Assembly: GCA_003667245.1 (NCBI GenBank)
Contig: RCNN01000456.1
Location: 1-22,090, forward strand
DNA from: Heterostelium multicystogenum
Taxonomy: Eukaryota > Evosea > Eumycetozoa > Acytosteliales > Acytosteliaceae
Direction of reading: 5' to 3'
Length of the DNA: 22,090 bases
The stretch's first letter is position 1. Each line of letters opens with the position of its first letter. Shown piece by piece: positions 6,874 through 15,509 of the stretch. The translations under genes and the position numbers were made by a program. The notes below the pieces were generated by a model. It saw only the letters and a program-made list of their open reading frames with translations, searched no databases and was not told the DNA's origin.

Positions 6874-6893
6874 TTTGTTAATATTAACAAATT
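6872..6893. terminator. 22-bp perfect palindrome at the GIY-YIG stop codon
   Basis: The half-site AATTTGTTAAT is followed by its exact complement, starting within the TAA stop. Conserved in the right arm at 15486-15507. A 3'-end hairpin or dimer binding site is inference. Confidence 0.5.
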
Positions 6894-7016
6894 GGAAGAC
6901 CTAATACCATCCAACCAAACTTGATATCCATTTTTTTGTTTTTAGAATTAAATTTAACTAATAAACCAATTTCCTATTAATTAATTTCTAAGAGTGTTGA
7001 TGATAAAATGTAAGGC
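6894..7016. other. 3' flank of the GIY-YIG gene up to the arm boundary
   Basis: Repeat sequence with no frame, ending in AAATGTAAGGC, the last bases shared with the right arm (T7 versus T8 near 6931-6937 is the only difference noticed). Confidence 0.6.
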
Positions 7017-7025
7017 GTCGTCGTC

Positions 7026-7383
7026 TTAGATATCATAATAATAATAATAATAATAATCATCATCATCATCATCAGGGTACATTCGCCGTTGATGGTGTTT
7101 GCATCCAAAATAAGATCTTTTGGATATGGTATCCAACAGTTTCTTATTTTTCTGTATATGTTCTTCTATAACATACCTTCCAAATCTGTAGTTGGTACAT
7201 AGACAAAAGATTTGCTGAAATATGGACATTTTACTGATTTGTGGTAGTGTTTAGTCAGCTCTCTGGCGGTCATTTCTTCAACACTGTTAAGTTTGTTTGA
7301 ACTCCTTGTGTTAGGGAAGAAAAAAACATGGACTTTCTCATTGACACACACTGACTCTCCTGGGAGTTTGATTGTGGAGGTGA
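7026..7383 (-). pseudogene. Unrecognised coding relic beside the left boundary
   Basis: The minus strand reads SATIVTSTIKLPGES, then VHVFFFPNTRSSNKLNSVEE, TARELTKHYHKSVKCPYFSK and VPTTDLEGM before a stop near 7166. An overlapping frame continues YVIEEHIQKNKKLLDTISKR and SYFGCKHHQRRMYPDD into the microsatellite. No ATG precedes the first part (the only in-frame start-like codon is GTG at 7351) and a stop lies just upstream. It looks like an internal piece of a gene with one frameshift. Family not recognised. Confidence 0.35.
7033..7075. repeat. (ATA)n/(ATC)n microsatellite at the inner arm boundary
   Basis: About eight ATA units followed by five or six CAT units, 15 bp inside the spacer. On the minus strand the tract encodes the Asp/Tyr runs of the relic below. 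Confidence 0.8.
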
Positions 7384-7644
7384 CAATGGTGGCACTTCAA
7401 TATGTTGTTGTTTCCACAACACCTACAAGATTCCCTCTCTTTTGTTCTTAAAATATCGATCAAATGTTTCCATATTTCCTCGATTGCTTCCAATCGTTTT
7501 ATACTGGTCAAAACTTACACAATTCATCTCCAAAGTTCATAATCTCCAATATCTTACACATAATATATTTTAAATTGATCAAACTTCTCTACCTAGAACA
7601 AATCTACCAACAGATAAACATGACACACAAGAACACAAAGCTTA
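7384..7644. other. No gene seen
   Basis: Short frames only. A plus-strand frame at 7464-7667 has no start context or composition supporting it. Confidence 0.4.
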
Positions 7645-7911
7645 CTATGTTCTTCCGAAAAAACTAAATGATGAATTAATTGAATTTATTTTTAAGATCT
7701 GACTCCAGGATCTCTTTAATGCACCATTTAGTTTTTTCATTTCATCCAACATTATGATAGCTCTTGTGCAGGTCATAAGGGCGCCCAGTTCAAAATCCAT
7801 TGATTCAAAATCTGATGTAAAAGATACCACCCACCAATACCAAGGAAAGCAAAAACCACCGACCACACCAAGTGTATTGCCAAGAGCAACTCTAATATCT
7901 GTGAAACTCAT
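7645..7911 (-). CDS. Hypothetical 88-aa protein with a possible membrane segment
   Basis: ATG at 7911 begins MSFTDIRVALGNT. A hydrophobic Gly/Trp/Phe-rich stretch follows at about residues 8-31 (VALGNTLGVVGGFCFPWYWW), then FESMDFELGALMTCTRAI and a basic tail ending SFFGRT. The upstream minus-strand region (7912-8000) is AT-rich, as expected of a promoter. Codon choice resembles the neighbours. No homologue is recognised. It may instead be one exon of a longer gene or a relic. Confidence 0.45.
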   Translation of the reverse strand: MSFTDIRVALGNTLGVVGGFCFPWYWWVVSFTSDFESMDFELGALMTCTRAIIMLDEMKKLNGALKRSWSQILKINSINSSFSFFGRT

Positions 7912-7977
7912 TTCTCTTTGTTTATTTTATTATTATTAGTTTGTTTATTATTGTGATTATAAATTCACATATGATTA

Positions 7978-8526
7978 TTATTGTTGCACGAATACGTGAT
8001 GATGATATTTTTTTTTTAAAAAATATGTTGCTTCATCATCAGTATCATCACCATCGACTTCCTCTTCAGTTTCATTGGTATTGGACACCTCCTCTTCATC
8101 AGTGTTAACCGGTCATTTTGAAAATATTCTTTCCTTAGTTCATTATTCTCTAGTTGGTTACTTTCAACAGTTGTGTCTGTCATCAACATGTCTAGAGAAT
8201 AGTCGTCATATTCTGGTGTGATGATTCTTGTTATATCGGGGATAATATATTTGGCGGTAGCATCACTAGTACTGAATTGTTGGTATGTGATACGAAGAAC
8301 AATGAACTTTATGGTCTCCACTACTTCGATGGCAACTTCTAGACTAAATTTATTCAATAGGAATGGTGGAACCTTCATTTCCTCTGGCTCTGGATGAGAT
8401 ATTAGTCATGCCAACCAACTGGGGTTTAATATGCAAGATCTCCATGTCCGTAGTAATTGAAATCGATTCTAGGAATTTATATGCGTAGAACTTCCAAGTG
8501 GTAAAGAGGTAATAGTCCTTCAGTAT
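7978..8526 (-). pseudogene. Degenerate beta-rich protein gene with acidic tail
   Basis: Three minus-strand frames join into one plausible protein. Upstream (8526-8400) reads YYLFTTWKFYAYKFLESISI and LHIKPQLVGMTNIS. The frame with ATG at 8378 reads MKVPPFLLNKFSLEVAIEVV, IKFIVLRITYQQFSTSD and IIPDITRIITPEYDDYSLDM. After a one-base shift near 8112 an acidic tail follows (TDEEEVSNTNETEEEVDGDD). The alternating hydrophobic pattern suggests beta strands; an arrestin-like fold is conceivable but unproven. It may be the missing C-terminal relative of the gene at 9086-10345, which has a similar beta-rich domain on the same strand. Confidence 0.4.
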
Positions 8527-8760
8527 TTGATAACATCAATGTGACAAATACCAAGTTAATCGGTATCAATAGCCATGAAAGAGATTCTATACACACTACA
8601 CCCAAATATCTAAATGCACGGAAGAAATATTCACCAGAGTTCCCTCAGATCAACTAATCACTTGGTACATGGTAAAGAGATAGAAATGTCTTTGCATATA
8701 TCACAGATCATATTATATTAGTTGTCAGTGGTGATGATTTATATAGAAATGGTGGTGAGT
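8505..8760 (+). pseudogene. Plus-strand coding relic
   Basis: The frame 8505-8657 reads GNSPSVFDNINVTNTKLIG and TTPKYLNARKKYSPEF before a stop. A second frame (8677-8760) reads DRNVFAYITDHIILVVSGDD and LYRNG, then reaches GGTGAGT, which resembles a 5' splice site. Codon use is convincing, but stops and a shift break it and there is no ATG. Family unknown. Confidence 0.35.
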
Positions 8761-9085
8761 TTTTTCCTTACATTCACTCCACATTAATTTTACAAAATTT
8801 CAATTATTTTTTGTATTTTTTGGAAGGTGTGTCTCATTAATTCGACAGTTTTTTTTAATTACTTTCATTTGATCAACAAGACAGATAGGGTGAGAATCAC
8901 ATAATTTTTTTATTTTTTTTCAATTTTTTTCAATAAAAGATCTCTTCTGGTACAATTTGACTTGAGTTAATTTTGAATTTTTATGTTAATAAATCAAAAA
9001 ATATTCGAGAGAAAAAGAATAAAAATTGAAATGTCTAAATATATTTTTTATTTAATATCTTTCAATTTTCATGTCATAGAAATGT
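8761..9085. other. AT-rich intergenic region
   Basis: T-runs up to eight bases and no open frame. It lies downstream of the repeat-protein gene and probably includes its 3' UTR. Confidence 0.5.
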
Positions 9086-10345
9086 CTAGTGGTAGTTAGG
9101 TTTTACAGAACTAATAATAATATCAATTTGTGTGAAGTGAGAGTTTGCAACTATTACAGGATCCATAGAATATAGATAATAATAACAACGGGGTAAATTA
9201 ATTGTTGCAGAATATTCAAAACTTTTGGATTTTTCTAATTCCATATTTGTACCTGATACTTCATTTGCAAAAGAAATATCAAAAACATGACGAAACTTAA
9301 TACACAATTTATTGTGTTCAAGGGATATGGAATCTTGTTCCAAATTCACGCTGATGATGATCGTTGGCATGGCTGGTATCAAAACTACCAATTTGGGTGG
9401 TACAAGTTTGTTGGTTGGGACATAAAAGTAATAGAACGGCATAGAAATCTCCACGCTGTCGGTTATCACCATATTAGCTTCCATATCATTGTGGATTTTG
9501 CTGTCAGTGATGTCACTATATCTTTTGGCGTATAATGAAGTCTCATCCTCCCACTTTGGCTCTTTTGGTGGTGGTACATAGGCTCCACAACCTTTCAAAA
9601 AGGCTTCTGTAACTGGGACCATTATTGGAGAATTTAGCTCTCTTTTGGAGTTTGATCGTTCACCATGGAGACTAGTTTGGTTTACACTTCCCTTAAAGCT
9701 AGGACTGTATTGGTTGCTACTTTCGAAAGAACAAGGCTGGATACTCTTTCTTAAATAGCTAGACTGGGTACTCGCACTGCTCGAGTCCAAAGAATTTCTT
9801 CCAGAAGAACTAGGTTGGCTGCTACCTCTCAAGTCCTGAGTAGAATTCAAAGTACTCCTAATCGAGGGGATGGCCTGGCTGCTACTTAAAGGACTCCCAC
9901 TCATTGAACTCCTATTCAGGGGGGTGGCCTGGCTGTTATTTAAAGGAGTCGAACTAATAGAGCTCCTACTCAAAGGGGTGGCCTGGCTGTTATTTAAAGG
10001 ACTCACATTTAGAGAACTCTTTTCCAAGGGGGTGGCCTGGCTGCTACTTAAAGGACTCGCATTCATAGAGCTCCTATTCGAGGGGGTGGCCTGGCTGCTA
10101 TTTAAAGCAGTCGAACTAATAGAGCTTCTATTCAAGGGGGTGGCCTGGCTGTTATTTAAAGGACTCGCATTCATAGAGCTCCTATTCGAGGGGGTGGCCT
10201 GGCTGCTATTTAAAGCAGTCGAACTAATAGAGCTCCTATTCAAGGGGGTGGCCTGGCTACTACTTAAATGACTTGCATTCATAGAGCTCCTATTCAGGGT
10301 ATCGGTCTGGGCATTACTTGAAGGGGCTCTAGGTCCTTCTTTCAT
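9086..10345 (-). CDS. Ser/Asn-rich 18-residue-repeat protein with beta-rich C-terminal domain
   Basis: The largest frame in the spacer. The first in-frame ATG is at 10345 (MKEGPRAPSSNAQ), giving 419 residues. The frame is open about 85 bases further upstream without an ATG, so a 5' exon cannot be excluded. Residues ~20-165 are eight 18-residue repeats of the type SSMNASPLSSSQATPLNR. A Ser-rich linker (GSSQPSSSGRNSLDSSSAST) follows. The C-terminal ~190 residues read VPVTEAFLKGCGAYVPPPKE, SVEISMPFYYFYVPTNKLVP and EHNKLCIKFRHVFDISFANE. Hydrophobic alternation suggests a beta-sandwich (arrestin-like is a weak guess). No signal peptide is seen. The linker and repeats resemble disordered phospho-acceptor regions. 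Divergent from the transposase at 10545. Confidence 0.65.
   Translation of the reverse strand: MKEGPRAPSSNAQTDTLNRSSMNASHLSSSQATPLNRSSISSTALNSSQATPSNRSSMNASPLNNSQATPLNRSSISSTALNSSQATPSNRSSMNASPLSSSQATPLEKSSLNVSPLNNSQATPLSRSSISSTPLNNSQATPLNRSSMSGSPLSSSQAIPSIRSTLNSTQDLRGSSQPSSSGRNSLDSSSASTQSSYLRKSIQPCSFESSNQYSPSFKGSVNQTSLHGERSNSKRELNSPIMVPVTEAFLKGCGAYVPPPKEPKWEDETSLYAKRYSDITDSKIHNDMEANMVITDSVEISMPFYYFYVPTNKLVPPKLVVLIPAMPTIIISVNLEQDSISLEHNKLCIKFRHVFDISFANEVSGTNMELEKSKSFEYSATINLPRCYYYLYSMDPVIVANSHFTQIDIIISSVKPNYH
9869..10300. repeat. 54-bp minisatellite, eight units
   Basis: The core GGTGGCCTGGCT recurs at 9869 (variant), 9923, 9977, 10031, 10085, 10139, 10193 and 10247, exactly 54 bp apart. On the coding (minus) strand the first four units alternate as two types (SSMNASxL and SSISSTAL), so a 108-bp dimer was duplicated. 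GC content is above the surrounding DNA. Confidence 0.95.
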
Positions 10346-10411
10346 TATTTCAGTAACCAGCTCCTCACTAGTTCTGTGGGTCTCACCATTCACTGTCAAA
10401 TGGTTGACCAC

Positions 10412-10544
10412 CCTTTTGGTGGGTGCTTTTTACAAGTTTTGTTTTGGAACTGTCTCGTTCGTTCTTTTATATTATATTAAAAATAAAATAATAAAATATT
10501 TAATATTAGTTAATTACTCTGAGTAGTGTATCTATTGATGTAGT
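10412..10544. promoter_or_regulatory. AT-rich gap between divergent genes
   Basis: Includes TATTATATTAAAAATAAAAT (10469-10488), suited to a promoter of the minus-strand repeat protein. Confidence 0.35.
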
Positions 10545-11316
10545 GGCATCAAATTTTAAATATTACTTCTAGGACTTGTACTGTATATATACATGATGTG
10601 TTGAATAAATTATTTCATCTTTTGCCACCTTATGTATGTATACAATGTTCAAGTCCCAGTTTATATATAAGTATTTCTGTCTAATTTCTTTCTCTAAAGG
10701 ATGAATCAATAAGATTCAATAATCCACCAGCTGTTTGTAATAATAGACCGTCCTATCTAGTTATTGATACTGTCTTTATTGAAGTTAATAAACCCTCTGA
10801 TAATCAGATTCAAATTTTTACCTACAGTGGTAAGTGAGTTTTTTTCATCGATAGAATGACTATTTTTATTTTTTTAGTTTGTTAGTCTACAAATTAACTA
10901 GTAACGTTACTATTTTCCTAGGTAAACATAAGTGCAATGGATATAAGTATCAATGTATTGTAAGCCTCAACGGGAAATTAGTCAAAGTAGATGGTCCTTT
11001 CTATGGATCGGTCCATGATCTTTCGATAGCAAGGGAAACCAATATTCCCAATATGTTCGGAGGTGAACAAATAATAGCTGACAAGGCTTATGTGGGAGAG
11101 GACAAATTTTTGACTCCATTTAAAAAAAGAGGCGGATTGAACACAGAAGAAGAATTATTGTTTAATAGCAGACTTTCATCTCTAAGATTGGTGGTAGAGA
11201 ATTTATTTTGTAAACTTAGAACTTTTACACTAATTTCCAGACCCTTTAGATCTGATGTTATAATGTTAGATAAATATGTTAAAGTGATATTATTTATTAT
11301 CGAAATTGATGAATAA
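10545..11316 (+). mobile_element. PIF/Harbinger-like DDE transposase gene or relic
   Basis: Three segments read as a DDE_Tnp_4-type transposase. 10570-10640 encodes TCTVYIHDVLNKLFHLLPPY, like the family's helix-turn-helix end. 10700-10829 encodes RPSYLVIDTVFIEVNKPSD with the first Asp (codon 10766). A canonical intron (10830-10921, GTAAGT...CCTAG) links in frame to 10922-11316. That exon has GKHKCNGYKYQCIVSLNGK, FYGSVHDLSI, IIADKAYVGED (second Asp, codon 11080), LSSLRLVVENLFCKL (Glu, codon 11197) and the stop at 11314. The upstream junction (10634-10699) has GTATGT and CTCTAAAG splice-like ends, but the same frame is open across it except for one TAA. No ATG is certain and no terminal inverted repeats were identified. 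The triad is intact; activity is doubtful. Confidence 0.75.
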
Positions 11317-11719
11317 AGGATAATATTATTAATCAAATGAATATTAAATAAACAATACAATATAATCTTTGATTTATATATATATTAATAGTTTTTGTTG
11401 ATAGAACTATTGAATTTTAAAGTTAAATTGAGATCTCTATTGATGAAGTTCAGTTACTTTGTTTATAAATTTATCTTATTTATGAAAAAAGTGCTCATCA
11501 GTATTATACCTGGATAGGAGTTCAAAGAAATCTACTTAAAATTATTATTATTAATTTTCAAATTTGAATTTTTATTTAAAAAATAACATAATTAATTACA
11601 AATTAACACGAGTCAATTGTATCAGAAATTTGAATTTTAATTAATTTTTATTTGAGAAAATGGGTTATACATAATAAATGGGGTTATTTTATTGAATTTT
11701 TTGAAGGTACCATATGTGA
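11317..11719. other. AT-rich stretch, no gene seen
   Basis: Poly-A/T runs, many stops. Probably 3' flank of the transposase. Confidence 0.5.
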
Positions 11720-11896
11720 GAAAATGGTAGCCAATCTGGCATTCAGCTCGGTATTCCCCCGATTATGATGCTTTCTCTTTGTCCAAATCTTCAACCGAGA
11801 GGTACACTTCATTGTGAATGTGAAACTACTCCTTTAATGAATGGGGAGTTGTTTGGTTTTGGAGATAGATCATTTGCACCCATTGAGATAACTTAA
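11720..11896 (+). pseudogene. 59-codon orphan coding fragment
   Basis: The open frame between TGA (11717) and TAA (11894) reads ENGSQSGIQLGIPPIMMLSL, CPNLQPRGTLHCECETTP and NGELFGFGDRSFAPIEIT. Codon use and three closely spaced cysteines look coding. Without a start codon or splice partner it is best called a fragment. Family unknown. Confidence 0.3.
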
Positions 11897-12157
11897 TGTA
11901 CAATGTCATCACCACCATATAGTTATTCATTGCACAATTCAAATTGGGTGGATTACACTCCAAACAATATTACATCTTATAAAAATTTGAATTGTATCGA
12001 TATTCTATTTTTAAGACCTTAATTGTAGACAACCGAAAGTAAATAATTCTAGATTTAATCTATATATCCATCTTGAAATTAAATAACCAATCCAAAGGAG
12101 TGATTCCATTACAGTTAATAGGTAGAAATAATAATAAAATAAATAAATAAATACATA
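11897..12157. other. AT-rich intergenic region and leader
   Basis: No frame of note. The last 40 bases (AATAATAATAAAATAAATAA followed by ATACATA) form a typical A-rich dictyostelid leader before the ATG at 12158. Confidence 0.5.
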
Positions 12158-12498
12158 ATGTATGCTATTGAAAATGATGACATAACAGCACCAGATATTG
12201 ATAATTTCAAGAAAGCTTCTCATTCATCAATGTCTCTCCAGTCGTTTTTACATTTGGGTAATAAACAATCTGTTAATACTAAGAAAGGATATAAAATGAG
12301 ATTGAAACCAGGAGTTGATCAAAAAAGAGTTGGATTGAATCCATATGACTATAGTGACAAACTTAAATCTATGATTAGGTAAGAAGAATGATGAATAAAA
12401 TTCTATACCAATGAGATAGTAAAGGTTTAAATAAATTATATATATAATTTTACAGGATCCAAAAATGGGTGGCATTAAAGAATCCTGACTTTGGTTGA
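12158..12498 (+). CDS. Two-exon gene for an 87-aa basic protein
   Basis: Exon 1 is 12158-12378, from ATG in AATACATAATG. The intron 12379-12455 starts GTAAGAAG and ends TTTTACAG. Exon 2 is 12456-12498, ending KNPDFG-stop. The join restores the frame at an Arg codon (SMI-R-IQKWVALKNP). The protein is basic and hydrophilic, with IENDDITAPDIDNFKKASHS near the N-terminus and KKGYKMRLKPGVDQKRVGLN in the middle. No signal peptide or known domain is recognised. Correct splice borders and a stop shortly after the join make it one of the few spacer genes that look intact. Confidence 0.6.
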
Positions 12499-12503
12499 AA
12501 TGA

Positions 12504-12680
12504 GATGGTAGTATAAATGGTCTAGATTTGATTGCTGATGTCATTATGTCCAAAGATTCCATGATCATTTTGGGTACTGTATCACTATTGATATCACCCT
12601 CATCTCGCAGATTATTGGTAGAGCAGATATTTTTAATAAAATTAAATCTAGATATTACCAAATTAGCATCTTTGGTGTAA
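12504..12680 (+). pseudogene. Probable C-terminal scrap of a second PIF-type transposase
   Basis: An open frame after TGA at 12501 reads GSINGLDLIADVIMSKDSMI, ILGTVSLLISPSSRRLLVEQ and IFLIKLNLDITKLASLV. SSRRLLVEQIFLIKL aligns by eye with SSLRLVVENLFCKLR of the transposase at 11175-11220, keeping the R..VE..F...K/L spacing around the catalytic Glu. No start is present. Short, so only tentative. Confidence 0.35.
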
Positions 12681-12860
12681 ATATAATTGGATATAATTGT
12701 TTTTTATAGTGCGTTATGATAGTTCTTGACCACTGGGTATTAGCTTAAAATCAATGAAATGGTGTCCCCGATCTTACTTATTATTTTTTTAAGGTTTACT
12801 ATGGTTATCTTCAGTTTTCTCTATTATTGGTTTAATTAAGAAGTTAAGATTTGATTCAAA

Positions 12861-13138
12861 GATTGCATAATATACATAAAGAAATGTATGGAGGAAGTAT
12901 TGTTCAACAATGTGGAGTATTTGGATTTATTGATATTTAATTCAAAAGATTTATTGACTTGTGTCAAGGCTGTAACTGAGGTGTCTTTCCAACAGATGTT
13001 TCAATACTGGTCAACATGTATAACTCTGGTCAATGGCTCCCCTTTTTTAATAATGTAACCTCTTTCTCTTGATACTGACATTCCTTTGTATACAGTCGAT
13101 CAAGTAATAGAATTAATCAGAACCATGAGATGAGTATT
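12861..13138 (+). pseudogene. Unrecognised coding relic
   Basis: The frame 12861-13058 contains MEEVLFNNVEYLDLLIFNSK, DLLTCVKAVTEVSFQQMFQY and WSTCITLVNG, then a stop. Another frame (13059-13138) reads PLSLDTDIPLYTVDQVIELI and RTMR-stop. The two may be parts of one helical protein broken by a shift or an unrecognised intron. Family not known. Confidence 0.3.
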
Positions 13139-13179
13139 CTTTGATGATTTTTTGTTAACAAAATTGTCAAAACCACTAC

Positions 13180-13329
13180 ATGCTAAGTAGACCACAAACA
13201 GTCAGCTATGGAGTACATACCAAACCAGCAGTCAGCACAACTACCACCACAAGCCATCATCACCATCAAACTCCTAATTTCTTGGAATTATTTATCTTTG
13301 ATTCTCCTGAATATTGGTTTGTTGTATAA
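13180..13329 (+). CDS. Small ORF (49 aa), possibly a gene 5' end
   Basis: ATG at 13180 opens MLSRPQTVSYGVHTKPAVST, a TTTSHHHH run and NFLELFIFDSPEYWFVV. Composition is typical dictyostelid coding sequence. The stop at 13327 lies only nine bases before the end of the minus-strand coiled-coil frame (13338), so it may be the N-terminal stump of a gene cut by that insertion. Confidence 0.3.
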   Translation: MLSRPQTVSYGVHTKPAVSTTTTTSHHHHQTPNFLELFIFDSPEYWFVV

Positions 13330-13337
13330 AAATGATA

Positions 13338-13881
13338 TCAAACAAAGTCAGGCAAATTATAACTTAATATATACTTTGCATAGCTGATTTCATTTTCTCC
13401 AAAACTGTGTCTATCTCCAGTATTCAGTTGAATTGTTTCTCTTCTTTCTTGTAGTTGATTTGTTCTGCTGATATTGATATGTCTATCTGCGTTTGCTTGC
13501 TCTCTCTCGATTAACTGCTTCTCTTTCGGATCGAATAGCTTCTTCTTCTGCTTCAAGTTCTCTTCTCTCTCTTTCAATCTCTCTTCTTTTTCTTTCAATC
13601 TCTGTTTCAATCTCCCTTCTCTCTCATTGAATCTCTCTCTTCTCTTTCAATATTTTGCTTATCATTGTCGAGTTTACTTCATTTTGATTGTCAATTGCAT
13701 ATCTCTCTCTCTCTAAATTTAATATATCTATCTCTTTCTTGAGTAATATCGATACATCTCTTATTGTCTCTTGCAATCGATACATGTTGATCTCTTTCTG
13801 ATCCAATTTCGATGATGTATTTGGAAAAATCAATGATGAGTTGGCTGAATTTTGAGAATCCTGTGAGGTCTTTAAGATCAA
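13338..13881 (-). pseudogene. Coiled-coil tail of the minus-strand transposase-like gene, frame-broken
   Basis: Two overlapping minus-strand frames carry heptad-rich sequence. 13881-13624 has SSKLDQKEINMYRLQETIRD and SILLKKEIDILNLERERYAI. 13634-13338 has RLKEKEERLKEREENLKQKK and PKEKQLIEREQANADRHIN, ending YNLPDFV. The switch between frames falls in a GA-dinucleotide tract near 13630-13645, where slippage is likely. The DNA is a CT-rich (plus) / GA-rich (minus) tract. The frame of the DDE region upstream (from 14398) enters this segment out of register, so a second shift lies near 13860-13890. Confidence 0.55.
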
Positions 13882-14398
13882 TTGGTAATATATTCTCTAA
13901 TGTTGTTGATTGCTTTGATAAAGTTTTGCAATCTTCATTAAGAGAGATTTGATTCGGTGGCATATTTGCTTGGGTTGTCGGTTTATGAATGGTTCGAACA
14001 AAGTATGGAGTCGGATGAGATCCAATGTATCCAGAGTCAGCAAGAATCTCCCAATAAGTGTTCAAGGAATCGGTCTCACCAGAATATACAGATGTTGTTT
14101 CTTCGATTTGATTTTCTTCCATAAATTTTGTATCTTTTTGTTGTAGAGGGGGATTTTCTGGCAAGTTTCTATTCGTACGAATTCTTCTCTTTAAATACTC
14201 TTCGTATCTACTCGAATTCATCTTGAAAATCGTATAGTCATGTATACTTCCGATATTATTCTTGCTAACGAACAAGCAATAGTGTGGTTTGCCATAACCA
14301 AGCACTCTTTCTTTCTGCCATAGATATAGTTCTTGCTCATAATCATAATTTAAATAATAATAATGGTAAGTGTTATCAGTGCCTTCGCGCTCTATCAT
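13691..14398 (-). pseudogene. DDE (PIF/Harbinger-like) transposase relic, minus strand
   Basis: ATG at 14398 opens MIEREGTDNTYHYYY. The DDE-type landmarks are KPHYCLFVSKNNIGSIHDYT (strand and HDY motif), ILADSGYIGS (second Asp, aDxGYxG signature) and LSKQSTTLENIL (Glu position, with the usual preceding Arg replaced). The first catalytic Asp is not evident; only REGT stands where (V)IDGT would be expected. It therefore appears inactive, and the frame runs on into out-of-register coiled-coil sequence. Insertion SRYEEYLKRRIRTNRNLPEN lies between the two motifs. Different subfamily from the 10545-11316 element. Confidence 0.6.
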
Positions 14399-14407
14399 CT
14401 TGAACCT

Positions 14408-14871
14408 TTAATAAGTACATGTTGCACTATCTCCACCATTTGTTTGTTGTTGACCAAGAAGTGATGATGATGATGTTGGTGTTGGTGTTGTAGTAGTTAT
14501 AGGTGTTGTTGTATTGTCATCAAAATCCCAATCATTACCACCCATGTCATATTCCTCTAGTTCAGAATTATGTTGTGTTGAAATTGCCAATACCATTGTC
14601 TTCATCTCCATCATCTTCATCTCCAAATTCGTCATCTGGATCCATAGATTAGTGTCTAACTAACATGTTGTGTAAAAGCTTGTCTTGCAATCCCTTCATC
14701 ACTTTCATCTATATCCGATAATAGATAATCGTCGACATGGTCACTATAGTTATTGCTGCTGCTGTTGTTATCACTGTTTTTTTTTCTATTTAAAACACTC
14801 CTAACATTGTGATACATAGTAGCACTAAAAGTAGTTTGTACTCGGGTTCTTGATTCTTCTGATGAAACCAA
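14408..14871 (-). pseudogene. Acidic low-complexity N-terminal part of the same locus, frame-broken
   Basis: The minus strand reads RVQTTFSATMYHNVRSVLNR, Ser/Asn runs and DDYLLSDIDESDEGIARQAF, then stops near 14656. Other frames continue DDEFGDEDDGDEDNGIGNF and LEEYDMGGNDWDFDDN, then Thr/Pro/Ser runs. An acidic N-terminal region before a DDE domain is common in such transposase-derived genes. No in-frame ATG starts the first part; the 14871 start codon would be TTG. Confidence 0.4.
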
Positions 14872-14947
14872 TGTTGCTTCGAACTACATGTGACACTTCA
14901 ATATTTCGATAAACAATCAAACTATTCATTTGGACAAAGAATACACA

Positions 14948-15390
14948 ATGTCACCATCATCAATGAAATACTCATACCAATTACAAGACAAGTTGAATAC
15001 AATCCAATTACTGATGAATGCAATACTCTCAACATCAAACTCAGGAAGCTCATATGTCAATTCAGCATTCTCAGAGGACTCACAATCCTCAGAAATTCAA
15101 TATTCGAAACTTCAAATCAATGACAAAACACTCTTTGCCAGATTCATCAACTTTGGAATCATCGATTATCGTATTCAGTCACTCAATAACAACTTTTGGA
15201 ATCATACAAACCAATGAATGATAAATCAACAGGCACAACAGCACTGATTGGAATAAACATCCCATATTTCGAGAGTTCTGCATTGTTGGTTCCTGATTTT
15301 AGTTTGTTGGTTGATAACGATTCTGATGAATGTGAATCGAAATCGTCTGAATTGACAAATGGCCTTACATTTAATCATCAACACTCTTAG
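14948..15390 (+). pseudogene. Coding relic cut by the right-arm boundary
   Basis: ATG at 14948 opens MSPSSMKYSYQLQDKLNTIQ, then LLMNAILSTSNSGSS, KLQINDKTLFARFINFGIID and a stop at 15215. A one-base-shifted frame from about 15196 continues ESYKPMNDKSTGTTALIGIN, IPYFESSALLVPDFSLLVDN and DECESKSSELTNGL. Homology to the repeat arm begins at 15362, where this frame runs into arm sequence and stops. The arm junction therefore truncated an older gene. Unrecognised family. Confidence 0.45.
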
Positions 15391-15485
15391 AAATTAATTA
15401 ATAGGAAATTGGTTTATTAGTTAAATTTAATTCTAAAAACAAAAAAAATGGATATCAAGTTTGGTTGGATGGTATTAGGTCTTCC

Positions 15486-15507
15486 AATTTGTTAATATTA
15501 ACAAATT
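15486..15507. terminator. 22-bp perfect palindrome, right copy
   Basis: Mirror of 6872-6893, at the end of the right GIY-YIG gene. Confidence 0.5.
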
Positions 15508-15509
15508 AA

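Larger units (their letters stand above)
295..7016. repeat. Left arm of ~6.7-kb inverted repeat
   Basis: This arm is the reverse complement of 15362-22090. Paired landmarks keep an almost constant coordinate sum: GIY-YIG start 5599 with 16781, small-gene start 5239 with 17141, B-box ATG 2465 with 19916, kelch stop 1482 with 20898. Identity ends at 7016, where the left continues into CGTCGTCGTC and the right mirror into unrelated coding sequence. The outer 300-600 bases are less well matched. Differences seen elsewhere are mostly one-base homopolymer changes. The repeat leaves the window on the right, so its full length is unknown. Confidence 0.93.

Noticed and set aside
7464..7667. 67-codon plus-strand frame
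   Set aside because: No coding-like composition, leader or conservation; overlaps a better minus-strand candidate.
9870..10271. 133-codon plus-strand open frame of repeated VAWLLLKG-type units
   Set aside because: It is the antisense of the 54-bp coding repeats; the period is a multiple of three, so openness is automatic. The Ser/Asn-rich minus-strand frame continues far beyond the repeat.
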